The notes under the pieces were generated by a model that had not been told where the DNA came from, searched no databases, and worked only from the letters and a program-made list of their open reading frames with translations. A stretch of 38,689 nt of DNA from Rhodobacteraceae bacterium UBA3069 (lineage in GTDB: Bacteria; Pseudomonadota; Alphaproteobacteria; Rhodobacterales; Rhodobacteraceae), in the NCBI GenBank assembly GCA_002366795.1, contig DFBX01000035.1, positions 1 to 38,689 on the forward strand, in the 5' to 3' direction. The translations under genes were made by a program, and so were the position numbers. This document shows positions 23,980 to 31,935 of this stretch, piece after piece. How positions within the stretch are numbered: the stretch's first letter is position 1; each line of letters starts with the position of its first letter.

Positions 23980-24573
23980 ATGTGGAACGAGCGGTTCAAT
24001 ACGGATGACTATGTTTTCGGCAAATCGCCGTCACGGTTCCTGACCGAACATTCCGCCTATCTGGCGCAGGGACAAACCGCCCTGTCCGTCGGCGATGGCG
24101 AGGGGCGCAATTCGGTCTTCATGGCCGAACACGGGATTCATGTCACAGCGCTGGAATTCGCGCCGAACGCCATCGACAAGGCCCGCAAACTGGCCAGCGA
24201 GCGCGGCGTCACCGTCGATTTCCGCCATTGCGATGTGCTGTCGCAGGACTGGCCCGAAGGGTTCGATCTGGTCGCGGGGATTTTCATCCAGTTCACCGGG
24301 CCGGACGGCCGGCGCGTGATATTCGACAAGATGAAGGCCACCACCAAACCCGGCGGGCTGGTGATGCTGCACGGTTTCACCCCCGAACAGGTCGATCTTG
24401 GCACCGGCGGGCTGCCAAGCCGTGACAACATGTATACGGAATCGATTTTGCACGACGCTTTTGCGGGCTGGCAGGTGCTGGATTGCCGCGCCTACCGGGC
24501 CGAACAGGGATCGGGCAGTGGCCATGTGGGAGAGGCCGCCCTGATCGATTTCATCGCGCGCAAACCAGCCTGA
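23980..24573 (+). CDS. Class I SAM-dependent methyltransferase
   Basis: 197 residues from ATG 23980 (AGGAGA seven bases upstream; a GTG at 23959 is less likely). Motif I is SVGDGEGRNS (about 36-45), with an acidic residue after it (ALEFAP) and motif post-III. It resembles TehB/thiopurine-type small-molecule methyltransferases; the substrate is unknown. Two bases separate its stop from the pseudouridine synthase ATG, so the pair may be co-expressed. Confidence 0.88.
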   Translation: MWNERFNTDDYVFGKSPSRFLTEHSAYLAQGQTALSVGDGEGRNSVFMAEHGIHVTALEFAPNAIDKARKLASERGVTVDFRHCDVLSQDWPEGFDLVAGIFIQFTGPDGRRVIFDKMKATTKPGGLVMLHGFTPEQVDLGTGGLPSRDNMYTESILHDAFAGWQVLDCRAYRAEQGSGSGHVGEAALIDFIARKPA

Positions 24574-24576
24574 CCC

Positions 24577-25140
24577 ATGGCCAAGCTGATCTTGTTCAAC
24601 AAGCCCTTCGACGTGCTGTCGCAATTCACCGACAAGGGCACCGAAGGCACCCCGCGCCGCACTCTGTCCGATTATATCGACGTGCCCGGCGTCTATCCCG
24701 CGGGGCGTCTTGACCGCGACAGCGAGGGGCTGTTGCTGTTGACCGATGACGGCAAGTTGCAGGCCCGTATCGCGCATCCGCGCCACAAGATGGAAAAAAC
24801 CTATTGGGCGCTGGTCGAACGCATCCCCTCTGACGAGGCGCTGGAGGCATTGCGCAAGGGCGTGCAGTTGAAAGATGGCATGACCAAACCCGCCAAGGTG
24901 CGCCGCATCGACAACCCGCCCAACCTGTGGGAACGCGACCCGCCGGTGCGCTTTCGCAAATCCGTGCCCGATTGCTGGATCGAACTGACCATCACCGAAG
25001 GCCGCAACCGTCAAGTGCGCCGCATGACCGCCGCCGTGGGCCACCCCACGCTGCGCCTGATCCGCGCCCGCATCGGCCACTGGGATCTGGGCGGGCTGCG
25101 CCCCGGTGAATGGCGCGAAGGGCCGGTGCGCTGGCACTAA
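24577..25140 (+). CDS. RsuA/RluE-family pseudouridine synthase
   Basis: 187 residues, no S4 domain, the layout of RluE, which in E. coli modifies U2457 of 23S rRNA. Catalytic Asp46 lies in PAGRLDRDSEGLLLLT; family motifs KPAKVR, GRNRQVRRM and RLIRARIGHWDLGGL follow. The N-terminus LFNKPFDVLSQF is typical of RluE. The precise target base is inferred from the family only. Confidence 0.92.
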   Translation: MAKLILFNKPFDVLSQFTDKGTEGTPRRTLSDYIDVPGVYPAGRLDRDSEGLLLLTDDGKLQARIAHPRHKMEKTYWALVERIPSDEALEALRKGVQLKDGMTKPAKVRRIDNPPNLWERDPPVRFRKSVPDCWIELTITEGRNRQVRRMTAAVGHPTLRLIRARIGHWDLGGLRPGEWREGPVRWH

Positions 25141-25187
25141 GCGGCGCGCGCGCCGCACCTGTTATTACGCCATAGAATACCTTGCGA

Positions 25188-26813
25188 TTATTCCGGCACC
25201 AGCAGTTGCGACACCGGTGCAAGTGCCACGCGGGACGCACGGTCTTGCAGCCCCCACAGCAGCAGCGCCGAAATCGTATCGGGGCGCAGGCGGCCCACCA
25301 TGATCACGCCGCTTTCTTCTTGCCCGGCCTTGAAGGCGGCATTGTCCAGAAAGCGGCGGATCACGTCGGCGCTTTGTCCCTTGTCGTCGAAATCGCGGAA
25401 CACCGTGGCTGCGGGCACGCCCTCTTTCACGGCCAGTTTCTGCGCCGTGTTCAGCCCTTTCGGGAACAGCAGTAGCCCATGGCCCGTTTGGGCAAGGATG
25501 CCCGCCACCTGGTCGGAAACGGCGCGGCTTTCCTGCAATCCGCCGGCCAGCCCTTCCATCACGCCGACCGCTTCAGGCAGGGCGGCAAAGGCGGCGTTCA
25601 GCACGGTTTCGGCATCGCGCGGCTGCGCGCCTGCGGGCAGGTCCGCCATGGCCAGAACCTCGAACCCGGCATCGCGGTATTTCTTCATCGCCTCGGCCGC
25701 ATCTGCGCGGGTGGCGTCGATGGCAAAGCTGATCGGATAGGGAAAGGCGGACAGCGCCTCCAGCCCGATGGCGCTTTCGCCCGTATCCATCAGGACGATG
25801 GCCATTTCAGGCTTGCCATCGGCATTGTCGAAGGGGGCGGCGAAGGCCTTGATCGGGAGCATGGTCGCGGCCGTATCAACTGCGCCGCCCGTATCGCCGC
25901 CAAGCGACGGCAGGCGGCTTATGGCACTGGACCGCTCGGTCAGGCGCACGGCCGGGGTGCCAATGGCCGGGCGACCCTCTGGCGCGGCTTGCGGCTCTTC
26001 GCCAAGGGGGGCTGGCGGCTCCTCTGCCTCGGCCTGTGGGGTGGCGGGGCGGGATTGCGCATCCCCGACACGTGGCAGCGTGACGGTGCGGGTGCCCTTT
26101 TGCCCTGCCGCGGGCTGTTCGGTCGGGGCCTCGGCAGCGGTCGCGTCTGCCTTCGGGGCATCTGCGGCCTTGGGGTTGGGGGTGGCCGGTTCGGCGGATG
26201 CCTCTTGCGTCGCTTCTGTTTCAGCCTCGGCGGTCACCTCTGCCGCGACCTCGGCCTCAGGCTCGGCCGCTTCCTCGGTCACAGCTTCCGGCGCAGGCTC
26301 TGCCTCCGGCTCGGCGGCTGGAAAGGCGCTTTGCTCCGGCTCTGCCTCGGGCAGTGGCGGCTGCGCGGGATCGGTCGAAATCGACAGCCGAGTTTCGGTT
26401 TCAGGCGCATCGGGCAAGGCAGCCTGCGGGTTGGGCAACACCGGTTCCTCGGGATCGGCGGCGGCCATCCCTGCCGCTTCGGATTGCGCCGCGGGGGCGT
26501 TCAACGCCTGTTCGACCGCGCCGGTATCGGGCTGCGCTGCGGTTTCGGTATTATCCACGCCAAGTGGCGCCATGTCATCAGCCTCGGGCGCATCGACGCG
26601 CGGCGTGCCTGTCACCGTTCCGACGGGTTCGGGCGCGGGCAAGGTCGTGCCCGCATCCACCGGCGGCTGGCTGAAACCGGACCTTGCGGGCACCTCGGCC
26701 ATGCCGACATCCGGGGGCGGCGCAACGGGCGGCCCCACGAAAACCGAAAGCCCCACGGCCACAGCAACCGAAACGACTGCCCCCGCCAGAATTCCACCCA
26801 GAACGCCTCGCAT
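25188..26813 (-). CDS. Divergent polysaccharide deacetylase family protein
   Basis: 541 residues from ATG 26813 (AAGGAG nine bases upstream; longer frames start inside an Arg-rich non-homologous stretch). One N-terminal membrane helix (about 4-26), then roughly 300 residues of low-complexity Pro/Ala/Glu linker, then the catalytic-like domain 335-541 (PEMAIVLMDTGES, ISFAIDATRADAAEAMKKYRDAGFEVLAMADLP). This PF04748-type family (YibQ in E. coli) is thought to act on envelope polysaccharide or peptidoglycan-associated sugars; the catalytic chemistry is uncertain. Here DDxG is replaced by DTGE. Probably periplasmic, anchored at the inner membrane. Confidence 0.87.
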   Translation of the reverse strand: MRGVLGGILAGAVVSVAVAVGLSVFVGPPVAPPPDVGMAEVPARSGFSQPPVDAGTTLPAPEPVGTVTGTPRVDAPEADDMAPLGVDNTETAAQPDTGAVEQALNAPAAQSEAAGMAAADPEEPVLPNPQAALPDAPETETRLSISTDPAQPPLPEAEPEQSAFPAAEPEAEPAPEAVTEEAAEPEAEVAAEVTAEAETEATQEASAEPATPNPKAADAPKADATAAEAPTEQPAAGQKGTRTVTLPRVGDAQSRPATPQAEAEEPPAPLGEEPQAAPEGRPAIGTPAVRLTERSSAISRLPSLGGDTGGAVDTAATMLPIKAFAAPFDNADGKPEMAIVLMDTGESAIGLEALSAFPYPISFAIDATRADAAEAMKKYRDAGFEVLAMADLPAGAQPRDAETVLNAAFAALPEAVGVMEGLAGGLQESRAVSDQVAGILAQTGHGLLLFPKGLNTAQKLAVKEGVPAATVFRDFDDKGQSADVIRRFLDNAAFKAGQEESGVIMVGRLRPDTISALLLWGLQDRASRVALAPVSQLLVPE

Positions 26814-27066
26814 ATCCGCTGCTCCTTCTTGCGCCCGCCCTTTTCGGGCTGGCACGCCTCGTTGTTCCTTGGTCGCCCTTATCGGGCATGCCCTGCGCCA
26901 CGCAGCCCTTCCGGCCACCTTGTTTTCATGGCCCCCGCGCATCGGACCAAATGGCCCGAATGCCCGATTTCCCGGCCTGCCCCCCTTGACGCTTGGGCGC
27001 AAGCCTGAACAAGTATACCGCGACCACGCCACAGGTCACCAGCCCGTTAACGAAAAGATAGGCCAG

Positions 27067-27648
27067 ATGCTGCTTCTCATCGATAATTACGACAGTTTCA
27101 CCTACAATCTGGTGCATTTCCTTGGGGAATTGGGTGCCGATGTCGTCGTGAAACGCAATGACAAGATCGACGTGCAGGAGGCAATGGCGATGAACCCGGC
27201 GGGCATCCTGCTGTCCCCCGGACCTTGCGATCCGGACCAGGCTGGCATCTGCCTTGCGCTGACGAAAGCCGCCGCCGAAACCCGCACGCCGCTGATGGGC
27301 GTCTGCCTTGGCCACGAGATCATCGGGCAGGCCTTTGGCGGCAAGGTGGTGCGCTGCCACGAGATCGTGCATGGCAAGATGGGAGAGATCATTCACACCG
27401 GCAAAGGGCTGTTTGCCGGCCTTCCTTCGCCACTGAAAGCGACGCGCTATCATTCGCTGGTGGTTGAACGTGACACCCTGCCCGATTGCCTTGAAATCAC
27501 GGCAAAGCTGGCCGATGGAACCATCATGGGGCTTCAGCACCGCAAATTGCCAATTCATGGCGTGCAGTTCCACCCTGAATCCATCGCTTCGGAACACGGG
27601 CACGCCTTGCTGCAAAATTTCCTGAACGTGATGAAGGTGCCCGCATGA
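27067..27648 (+). CDS. trpG: Anthranilate synthase component II (glutaminase)
   Basis: 193 residues. Supplies ammonia from glutamine to TrpE for anthranilate. Triad: Cys80 (GVCLGHE), His169 and Glu171 (QFHPES). The residue three after the nucleophile is Glu83, where Gln is usual (CLGHQ). Begins the trpG-trpD-trpC-moaC-moeA chain; trpE is not in the window. The ribosome site is weak (GATAGG). Confidence 0.95.
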   Translation: MLLLIDNYDSFTYNLVHFLGELGADVVVKRNDKIDVQEAMAMNPAGILLSPGPCDPDQAGICLALTKAAAETRTPLMGVCLGHEIIGQAFGGKVVRCHEIVHGKMGEIIHTGKGLFAGLPSPLKATRYHSLVVERDTLPDCLEITAKLADGTIMGLQHRKLPIHGVQFHPESIASEHGHALLQNFLNVMKVPA

Positions 27649-28664
27649 GCGATGCAATGAAGCCCCTGATCTTTGCCGCCTCCGAAGGGCCGCTGAGCCG
27701 CGCACAGGCCGAGGCCGCGTTCGAAATTCTGTTCGACGGCGAGGCAAGCCCCGCCCAAATCGGCGGGTTCTTGATGGCGCTGCGCGCGCGCGGTGAATCG
27801 GTGTCGGAATATGCCGCGGCCGCCGCAACAATGCGCGCCAAATGCGTGCCGGTCAAAGCGCCCGAAGGCGCGATGGACATCGTTGGCACTGGCGGCGACG
27901 GGATGCACACGTTGAACATTTCCACCGCGACAGCCTTTGTCGTGGCGGGCGCGGGCGTGCCCGTGGCGAAACACGGCAACCGCGCCGCGTCTTCCAAATC
28001 GGGCACGGCAGATGTGCAAACGGAACTGGGCATCGACGTTATGGCTGGCCCCGCCGCCACCGAACGCGGGCTGGCAGAGGCGAACATCGGCTTCATGATG
28101 GCGCAAATCCACCATCCGGCGATGAAACATGTGGCACCGGTGCGGGCCGAATTGGGCTGCAAGACGATCTTTAACATCCTCGGGCCCCTGACCAACCCCG
28201 CCGGGGTCAAGCGCCAGTTGACCGGTGCCTTTGCGCCCGACCTGATCTGGCCGATGGCCGAAACGCTGCAAATGCTGGGATCGGAAAAGGCTTGGCTGGT
28301 GCATGGCTCGGACGGCACGGACGAGATCACGATCACCGGCACGACCGAGGTGGCCGCGCTGGAAAACGGCAAGGTGCACGGGTTCCAGATTCATCCCGAG
28401 GATGCGGGCCTGCCCGTCCATCGGTTCCGCGATATTCTGGGCGGCACACCAGCGGAAAACGCCGAAGCGATCCGTACGTTGATGGCAGGCGAAAAATCGG
28501 CCTATCGCGATGCGGTGATCCTGAACGCTGCCGCTGCGCTGGTGGTGGCCGACAAGGTCGCCGACCTGAAAGCGGGCGCGGAAATGGCAGCCGAATCCAT
28601 CGATTCCGGCAAAGCAAACACCGCGCTGGTGACGTTGGCGCGCATCACTTCGGAGGCGAAATGA
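27645..28664 (+). CDS. trpD: Anthranilate phosphoribosyltransferase
   Basis: 339 residues. Transfers phosphoribose from PRPP to anthranilate. Motifs GTGGDG (81-86), NISTATAFV, KHGNRAASSKSG (109-120) bind PRPP and metal. Overlaps trpG by 4 bp (ATGA), implying coupled translation. Confidence 0.97.
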   Translation: MSDAMKPLIFAASEGPLSRAQAEAAFEILFDGEASPAQIGGFLMALRARGESVSEYAAAAATMRAKCVPVKAPEGAMDIVGTGGDGMHTLNISTATAFVVAGAGVPVAKHGNRAASSKSGTADVQTELGIDVMAGPAATERGLAEANIGFMMAQIHHPAMKHVAPVRAELGCKTIFNILGPLTNPAGVKRQLTGAFAPDLIWPMAETLQMLGSEKAWLVHGSDGTDEITITGTTEVAALENGKVHGFQIHPEDAGLPVHRFRDILGGTPAENAEAIRTLMAGEKSAYRDAVILNAAAALVVADKVADLKAGAEMAAESIDSGKANTALVTLARITSEAK

Positions 28665-29479
28665 GCCAGACCATCCTCGATAAGATCAAGGCCTATAAGC
28701 TGGAAGAAGTCGCCGCCGACAAGGCCGCCAAACCGCTAGAGGCCATGGAGGCAGAGGCGCGTGCCGCGTCCCCGGTGCGGCCCTTTGCCGATGCCCTGTT
28801 CGACGCCTCGCGCGGCGGCTACGGCCTGATTGCCGAGGTGAAGAAAGCCAGCCCTTCCAAGGGGTTGATCCGCGAAGATTTCAACCCCGAAACCATTGCC
28901 CGCGCCTATGCGGCGGGTGGGGCGACTTGCCTTTCGGTGCTGACCGACACGCCATCGTTTCAGGGGGCCAAGGAATTTCTGGTCGCCGCCCGCGCCGCCT
29001 GCGATCTGCCCGCGCTGCGCAAGGATTTCATGTATGACACCTACCAGGTGGCCGAAGCGCGCGCGCTTGGTGCCGATTGCATCCTGATCATCATGGCCTC
29101 GGTGTCCGATGCGCAGGCATCCGAACTGGAACAGGCTGCCGCCGAATGGGGCATGGACGCCCTGATCGAGGTGCACAACGCCGAGGAACTGGACCGTGCC
29201 GCGCGGCTGACTTCGCGCATGATCGGCATCAACAACCGCAACCTGAATACCTTTGAAACCACGCTGGACACCACGCGGCAATTGTCGAAACAGGTGCCCG
29301 CCGACCGTCTGATAGTCTGCGAGTCCGGCCTGTTCACTCCGGAAGATCTGGCCGATATGGCCCGCTATGGCGCACGCTGCTTCCTGATCGGTGAAAGCCT
29401 GATGCGGCAGGATGATGTCGAACAGGCCACCCGCGATCTGCTGGCCAATCCGCTGCGCCCTGCCGGGGGGATGATGTGA
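28661..29479 (+). CDS. trpC: Indole-3-glycerol phosphate synthase
   Basis: 272 residues, monofunctional (not fused to TrpF). A TIM barrel that cyclises CdRP to indole-3-glycerol phosphate. Active-site stretches are AEVKKASPSKG (59-68 region), LRKDFMYDTYQ and GINNRNLNTFE, CESGLFTPED. Overlaps trpD by 4 bp. trpF, trpB and trpA are elsewhere. Confidence 0.97.
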   Translation: MSQTILDKIKAYKLEEVAADKAAKPLEAMEAEARAASPVRPFADALFDASRGGYGLIAEVKKASPSKGLIREDFNPETIARAYAAGGATCLSVLTDTPSFQGAKEFLVAARAACDLPALRKDFMYDTYQVAEARALGADCILIIMASVSDAQASELEQAAAEWGMDALIEVHNAEELDRAARLTSRMIGINNRNLNTFETTLDTTRQLSKQVPADRLIVCESGLFTPEDLADMARYGARCFLIGESLMRQDDVEQATRDLLANPLRPAGGMM

Positions 29480-29964
29480 TGGCAGATCAGGGCGGGCTGA
29501 CGCATTTCGACGCCGAAGGTCAGGCGCATATGGTCGACGTTTCGGACAAGGCCGTGACAAGCCGCATCGCCACCGCCGAGGGCTGGATCAAGATGGCGCG
29601 TGAAACCTTTGATATCATCAACGAAGGCCGCGCCAAGAAGGGCGACGTGTTGGGCGTTGCCCGGCTGGCCGGGATCATGGGGGCCAAGAAAACGCCCGAC
29701 CTGATCCCGCTGTGCCACCCGCTGCCCGTCACCAAGGTCTCGGTCGAGCTGACACCCGATGCCACCCTGCCAGGCGTCTGGATCAAGGCAACCGTCAAGA
29801 CCACCGGCCAGACCGGGGTGGAGATGGAGGCGCTGACGGCGGTGAACATCGCCGCGCTGACCGTCTATGACATGACCAAGGCCGTGGACAAGGAAATGGA
29901 AATCGGCGGCATCCGCGTGATCTTGAAAGACGGCGGCAAATCCGGCCGGTTCGAGGCGAAATGA
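29479..29964 (+). CDS. moaC: Cyclic pyranopterin monophosphate synthase
   Basis: 161 residues, starting inside the trpC stop (TGATG). Forms cPMP in the second step of molybdenum cofactor synthesis. Family motifs: DLIPLCHPLP (74-83), TGVEMEALTAV (112-122) and the C-terminal DMTKAVDKEM. The frame could begin at GTG 29476, but ATG 29479 fits homologues. Confidence 0.96.
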   Translation: MADQGGLTHFDAEGQAHMVDVSDKAVTSRIATAEGWIKMARETFDIINEGRAKKGDVLGVARLAGIMGAKKTPDLIPLCHPLPVTKVSVELTPDATLPGVWIKATVKTTGQTGVEMEALTAVNIAALTVYDMTKAVDKEMEIGGIRVILKDGGKSGRFEAK

Positions 29965-31136
29965 TCACCGTCAACGAAGCCCTGTCGCAGTTGTTCAGCC
30001 TTGTGGGCGAAATGCCCGTCGAAAAGGTGCCGCTGGCGCAGGCCGCGGGCCGCGTGCTGGCACGCGATGTGGCCGCCACCCGCAGCCAGCCGCCCTTTGC
30101 CGCCTCGGCCATGGATGGCTATGCCGTCCGCGCCGAAGAGGTGGCGAAAGGCGCGAAATTCACCGTGATCGGGGAAAGCGCGGCGGGCCACGGTTTTGGC
30201 GGCGATGTCCGCGCGGGCGAGGCCGTGCGCATCTTTACCGGTGCCCCGGTGCCCGAAGGCGCGGATTTCGTCGTGATCCAGGAAGATGTCAGCCGGATTT
30301 CGACCCAGATCACCATCACGGGCGATACCGGCGCGAACAGCAATATCCGCCCCGCTGGCGTCGATTTTGCCGAAGGCGAGGTAATGACCGCCCCGCGCAT
30401 CCTGACAGCCGCCGATCTGGCCTTGCTGGCATCCATGAACATCCCGCGCGTACCTGTCCGCGCGCAGCCCGACGTGGCGCTGATCTCGACTGGCGACGAA
30501 TTGGTCATGCCCGGCGAGGCCCCCGGCCCGGACCAGATCATCGCGTCGAACACCTTTGGCCTGAAGGCGATGCTGGACGCGGCGGGCGCACATACCCGCA
30601 TTCTACCCATTGCGGGCGACAACGCGCCCGCAATGGAAATGGCGTTCGACTTGGCCCGTGGCGCCGATCTGGTCGTGACCATCGGCGGGGCATCTGTTGG
30701 CGATCACGATATTGTCGCGCAGGTGGCTCAAGCCCTTGGAATGGAACAAAGTTTCTACAAGGTGGCGATGCGCCCCGGCAAGCCGCTGATGGGCGGGCGC
30801 TTTGGCGATAAGGCGATGATCGGCCTGCCGGGGAACCCCGTGTCGGCCATGGTCTGCGGCCAGATCTTCCTTGTGCCGGTGCTGCGCGCGATGCTGGGTC
30901 TGGGCCGCGCGCCCTGCCCCCGCCTGACCGCCCGCCTGGCCGCGGATCTGCCCGCCGGTGGCCCGCGCGAGCATTACATGCGCGCCCGTGTCGATGCGGG
31001 CGTTGCGCATGTGTTCAGCAATCAGGACAGCTCTTTGTTGTCGGTGCTAAGCCAGGCCAATGCCTTGGTTGTCAGCCCCCAGGACAGCCCCGCGCGCGCG
31101 GCCGGAGCGGATGTCGCCTATATCCCTCTTTTTTGA
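29961..31136 (+). CDS. moeA: Molybdopterin molybdotransferase
   Basis: 391 residues, overlapping moaC by 4 bp. Inserts molybdate into adenylated molybdopterin. Visible motifs: SAMDGYAVR, ALISTGDELV, GGASVGDHD, LPGNPVSAM, then the C-terminal domain IV. Coupling of moaC and moeA to trpGDC is a known Rhodobacteraceae gene order. Confidence 0.96.
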   Translation: MITVNEALSQLFSLVGEMPVEKVPLAQAAGRVLARDVAATRSQPPFAASAMDGYAVRAEEVAKGAKFTVIGESAAGHGFGGDVRAGEAVRIFTGAPVPEGADFVVIQEDVSRISTQITITGDTGANSNIRPAGVDFAEGEVMTAPRILTAADLALLASMNIPRVPVRAQPDVALISTGDELVMPGEAPGPDQIIASNTFGLKAMLDAAGAHTRILPIAGDNAPAMEMAFDLARGADLVVTIGGASVGDHDIVAQVAQALGMEQSFYKVAMRPGKPLMGGRFGDKAMIGLPGNPVSAMVCGQIFLVPVLRAMLGLGRAPCPRLTARLAADLPAGGPREHYMRARVDAGVAHVFSNQDSSLLSVLSQANALVVSPQDSPARAAGADVAYIPLF

Positions 31137-31174
31137 CCGGACCGTGCCCAATATCTTGTGTTCTCATGAAATCG

Positions 31175-31203
31175 TTGACACAAAACAGGAACATGAGTAG
31201 AAC
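31175..31203 (+). promoter_or_regulatory. lexA promoter with SOS box
   Basis: A perfect -35 TTGACA (31175-31180), 17-bp spacer and -10 TAGAAC (31198-31203). GAAC-ATGAGTA-GAAC (31189-31203) is the alphaproteobacterial LexA direct-repeat box GAAC-N7-GAAC (GTTC-N7-GTTC on the other strand), and it covers the -10 element. LexA therefore represses its own promoter. Confidence 0.9.
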
Positions 31204-31239
31204 ATTCGTTAACTAGGGCAAGATCGAGGGTTAGACAGG

Positions 31240-31935
31240 ATGCTGACGCGCAAACAGATGGACCTGCTGGAATTCATCCAGAAACGAATGCAGCGGGACG
31301 GGGTTCCCCCCTCTTTCGACGAGATGAAAGAGGCGTTGGACCTGCGGTCCAAATCCGGCATCCACCGCCTGATCACGGCACTGGAGGAACGCGGCTTCAT
31401 CCGCCGCCTCGCGCATCGCGCCCGCGCCATCGAGATCGTCAAACTGCCCGAAGCCTTGGGCGGCGCGCCGCAGGGCTTTACCCCGAAAGTGATCGACGGT
31501 GACCGCCCCGACAGCAAGCCTGCGGGCGCTATGCCCGTCGCAGGAATGCATGTTGTTGAACTGCCCGTCATGGGCCGCATCGCCGCGGGCGTTCCGATTG
31601 CCGCCATCAACGAGGTGTCGCATCACGTGGCCGTTCCGGGCGGCATGGTCGGCACCGGCGGCGATCACTATGCGCTTGAAGTCAAGGGCGATTCCATGAT
31701 CGAGGCCGGGATTAACGATGGCGATGTCGTGGTGATCCGCGAAACCTCGACCGCGGATAACGGCGATATCGTCGTGGCCTTGGTCGAGGATCAGGAAGCC
31801 ACGTTGAAACGCTTTTACCGGCGCGGGGAATCCATCGCGCTTGAGGCGGCGAACCCCGCATATGAAACCCGCGTCCTGCCTTCGAACAAGGTCAAGGTTC
31901 AGGGCCGCCTTGTCGGGCTGATCCGCACCTATTGA
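31240..31935 (+). CDS. lexA: LexA SOS repressor
   Basis: 231 residues. N-terminal winged HTH (residues 1-65, SFDEMKEALDLRSKSGIHRLI), a linker, then the S24 peptidase domain: cleavage pair Ala116-Gly117 (MGRIAAGVP), catalytic Ser152 (KGDSMI) and Lys190 (ATLKRFYR). Represses DNA damage genes and self-cleaves when RecA filaments form. Its last 7 bases overlap the stop of the convergent comEC. Confidence 0.97.
   Translation: MLTRKQMDLLEFIQKRMQRDGVPPSFDEMKEALDLRSKSGIHRLITALEERGFIRRLAHRARAIEIVKLPEALGGAPQGFTPKVIDGDRPDSKPAGAMPVAGMHVVELPVMGRIAAGVPIAAINEVSHHVAVPGGMVGTGGDHYALEVKGDSMIEAGINDGDVVVIRETSTADNGDIVVALVEDQEATLKRFYRRGESIALEAANPAYETRVLPSNKVKVQGRLVGLIRTY

Noticed and set aside
26814..27066. trp attenuator or leader peptide before trpG
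   Set aside because: No short frame with tandem Trp codons and no terminator/antiterminator pair; a TTGACG and TATACC pair is 22 bp apart, too far for a promoter.
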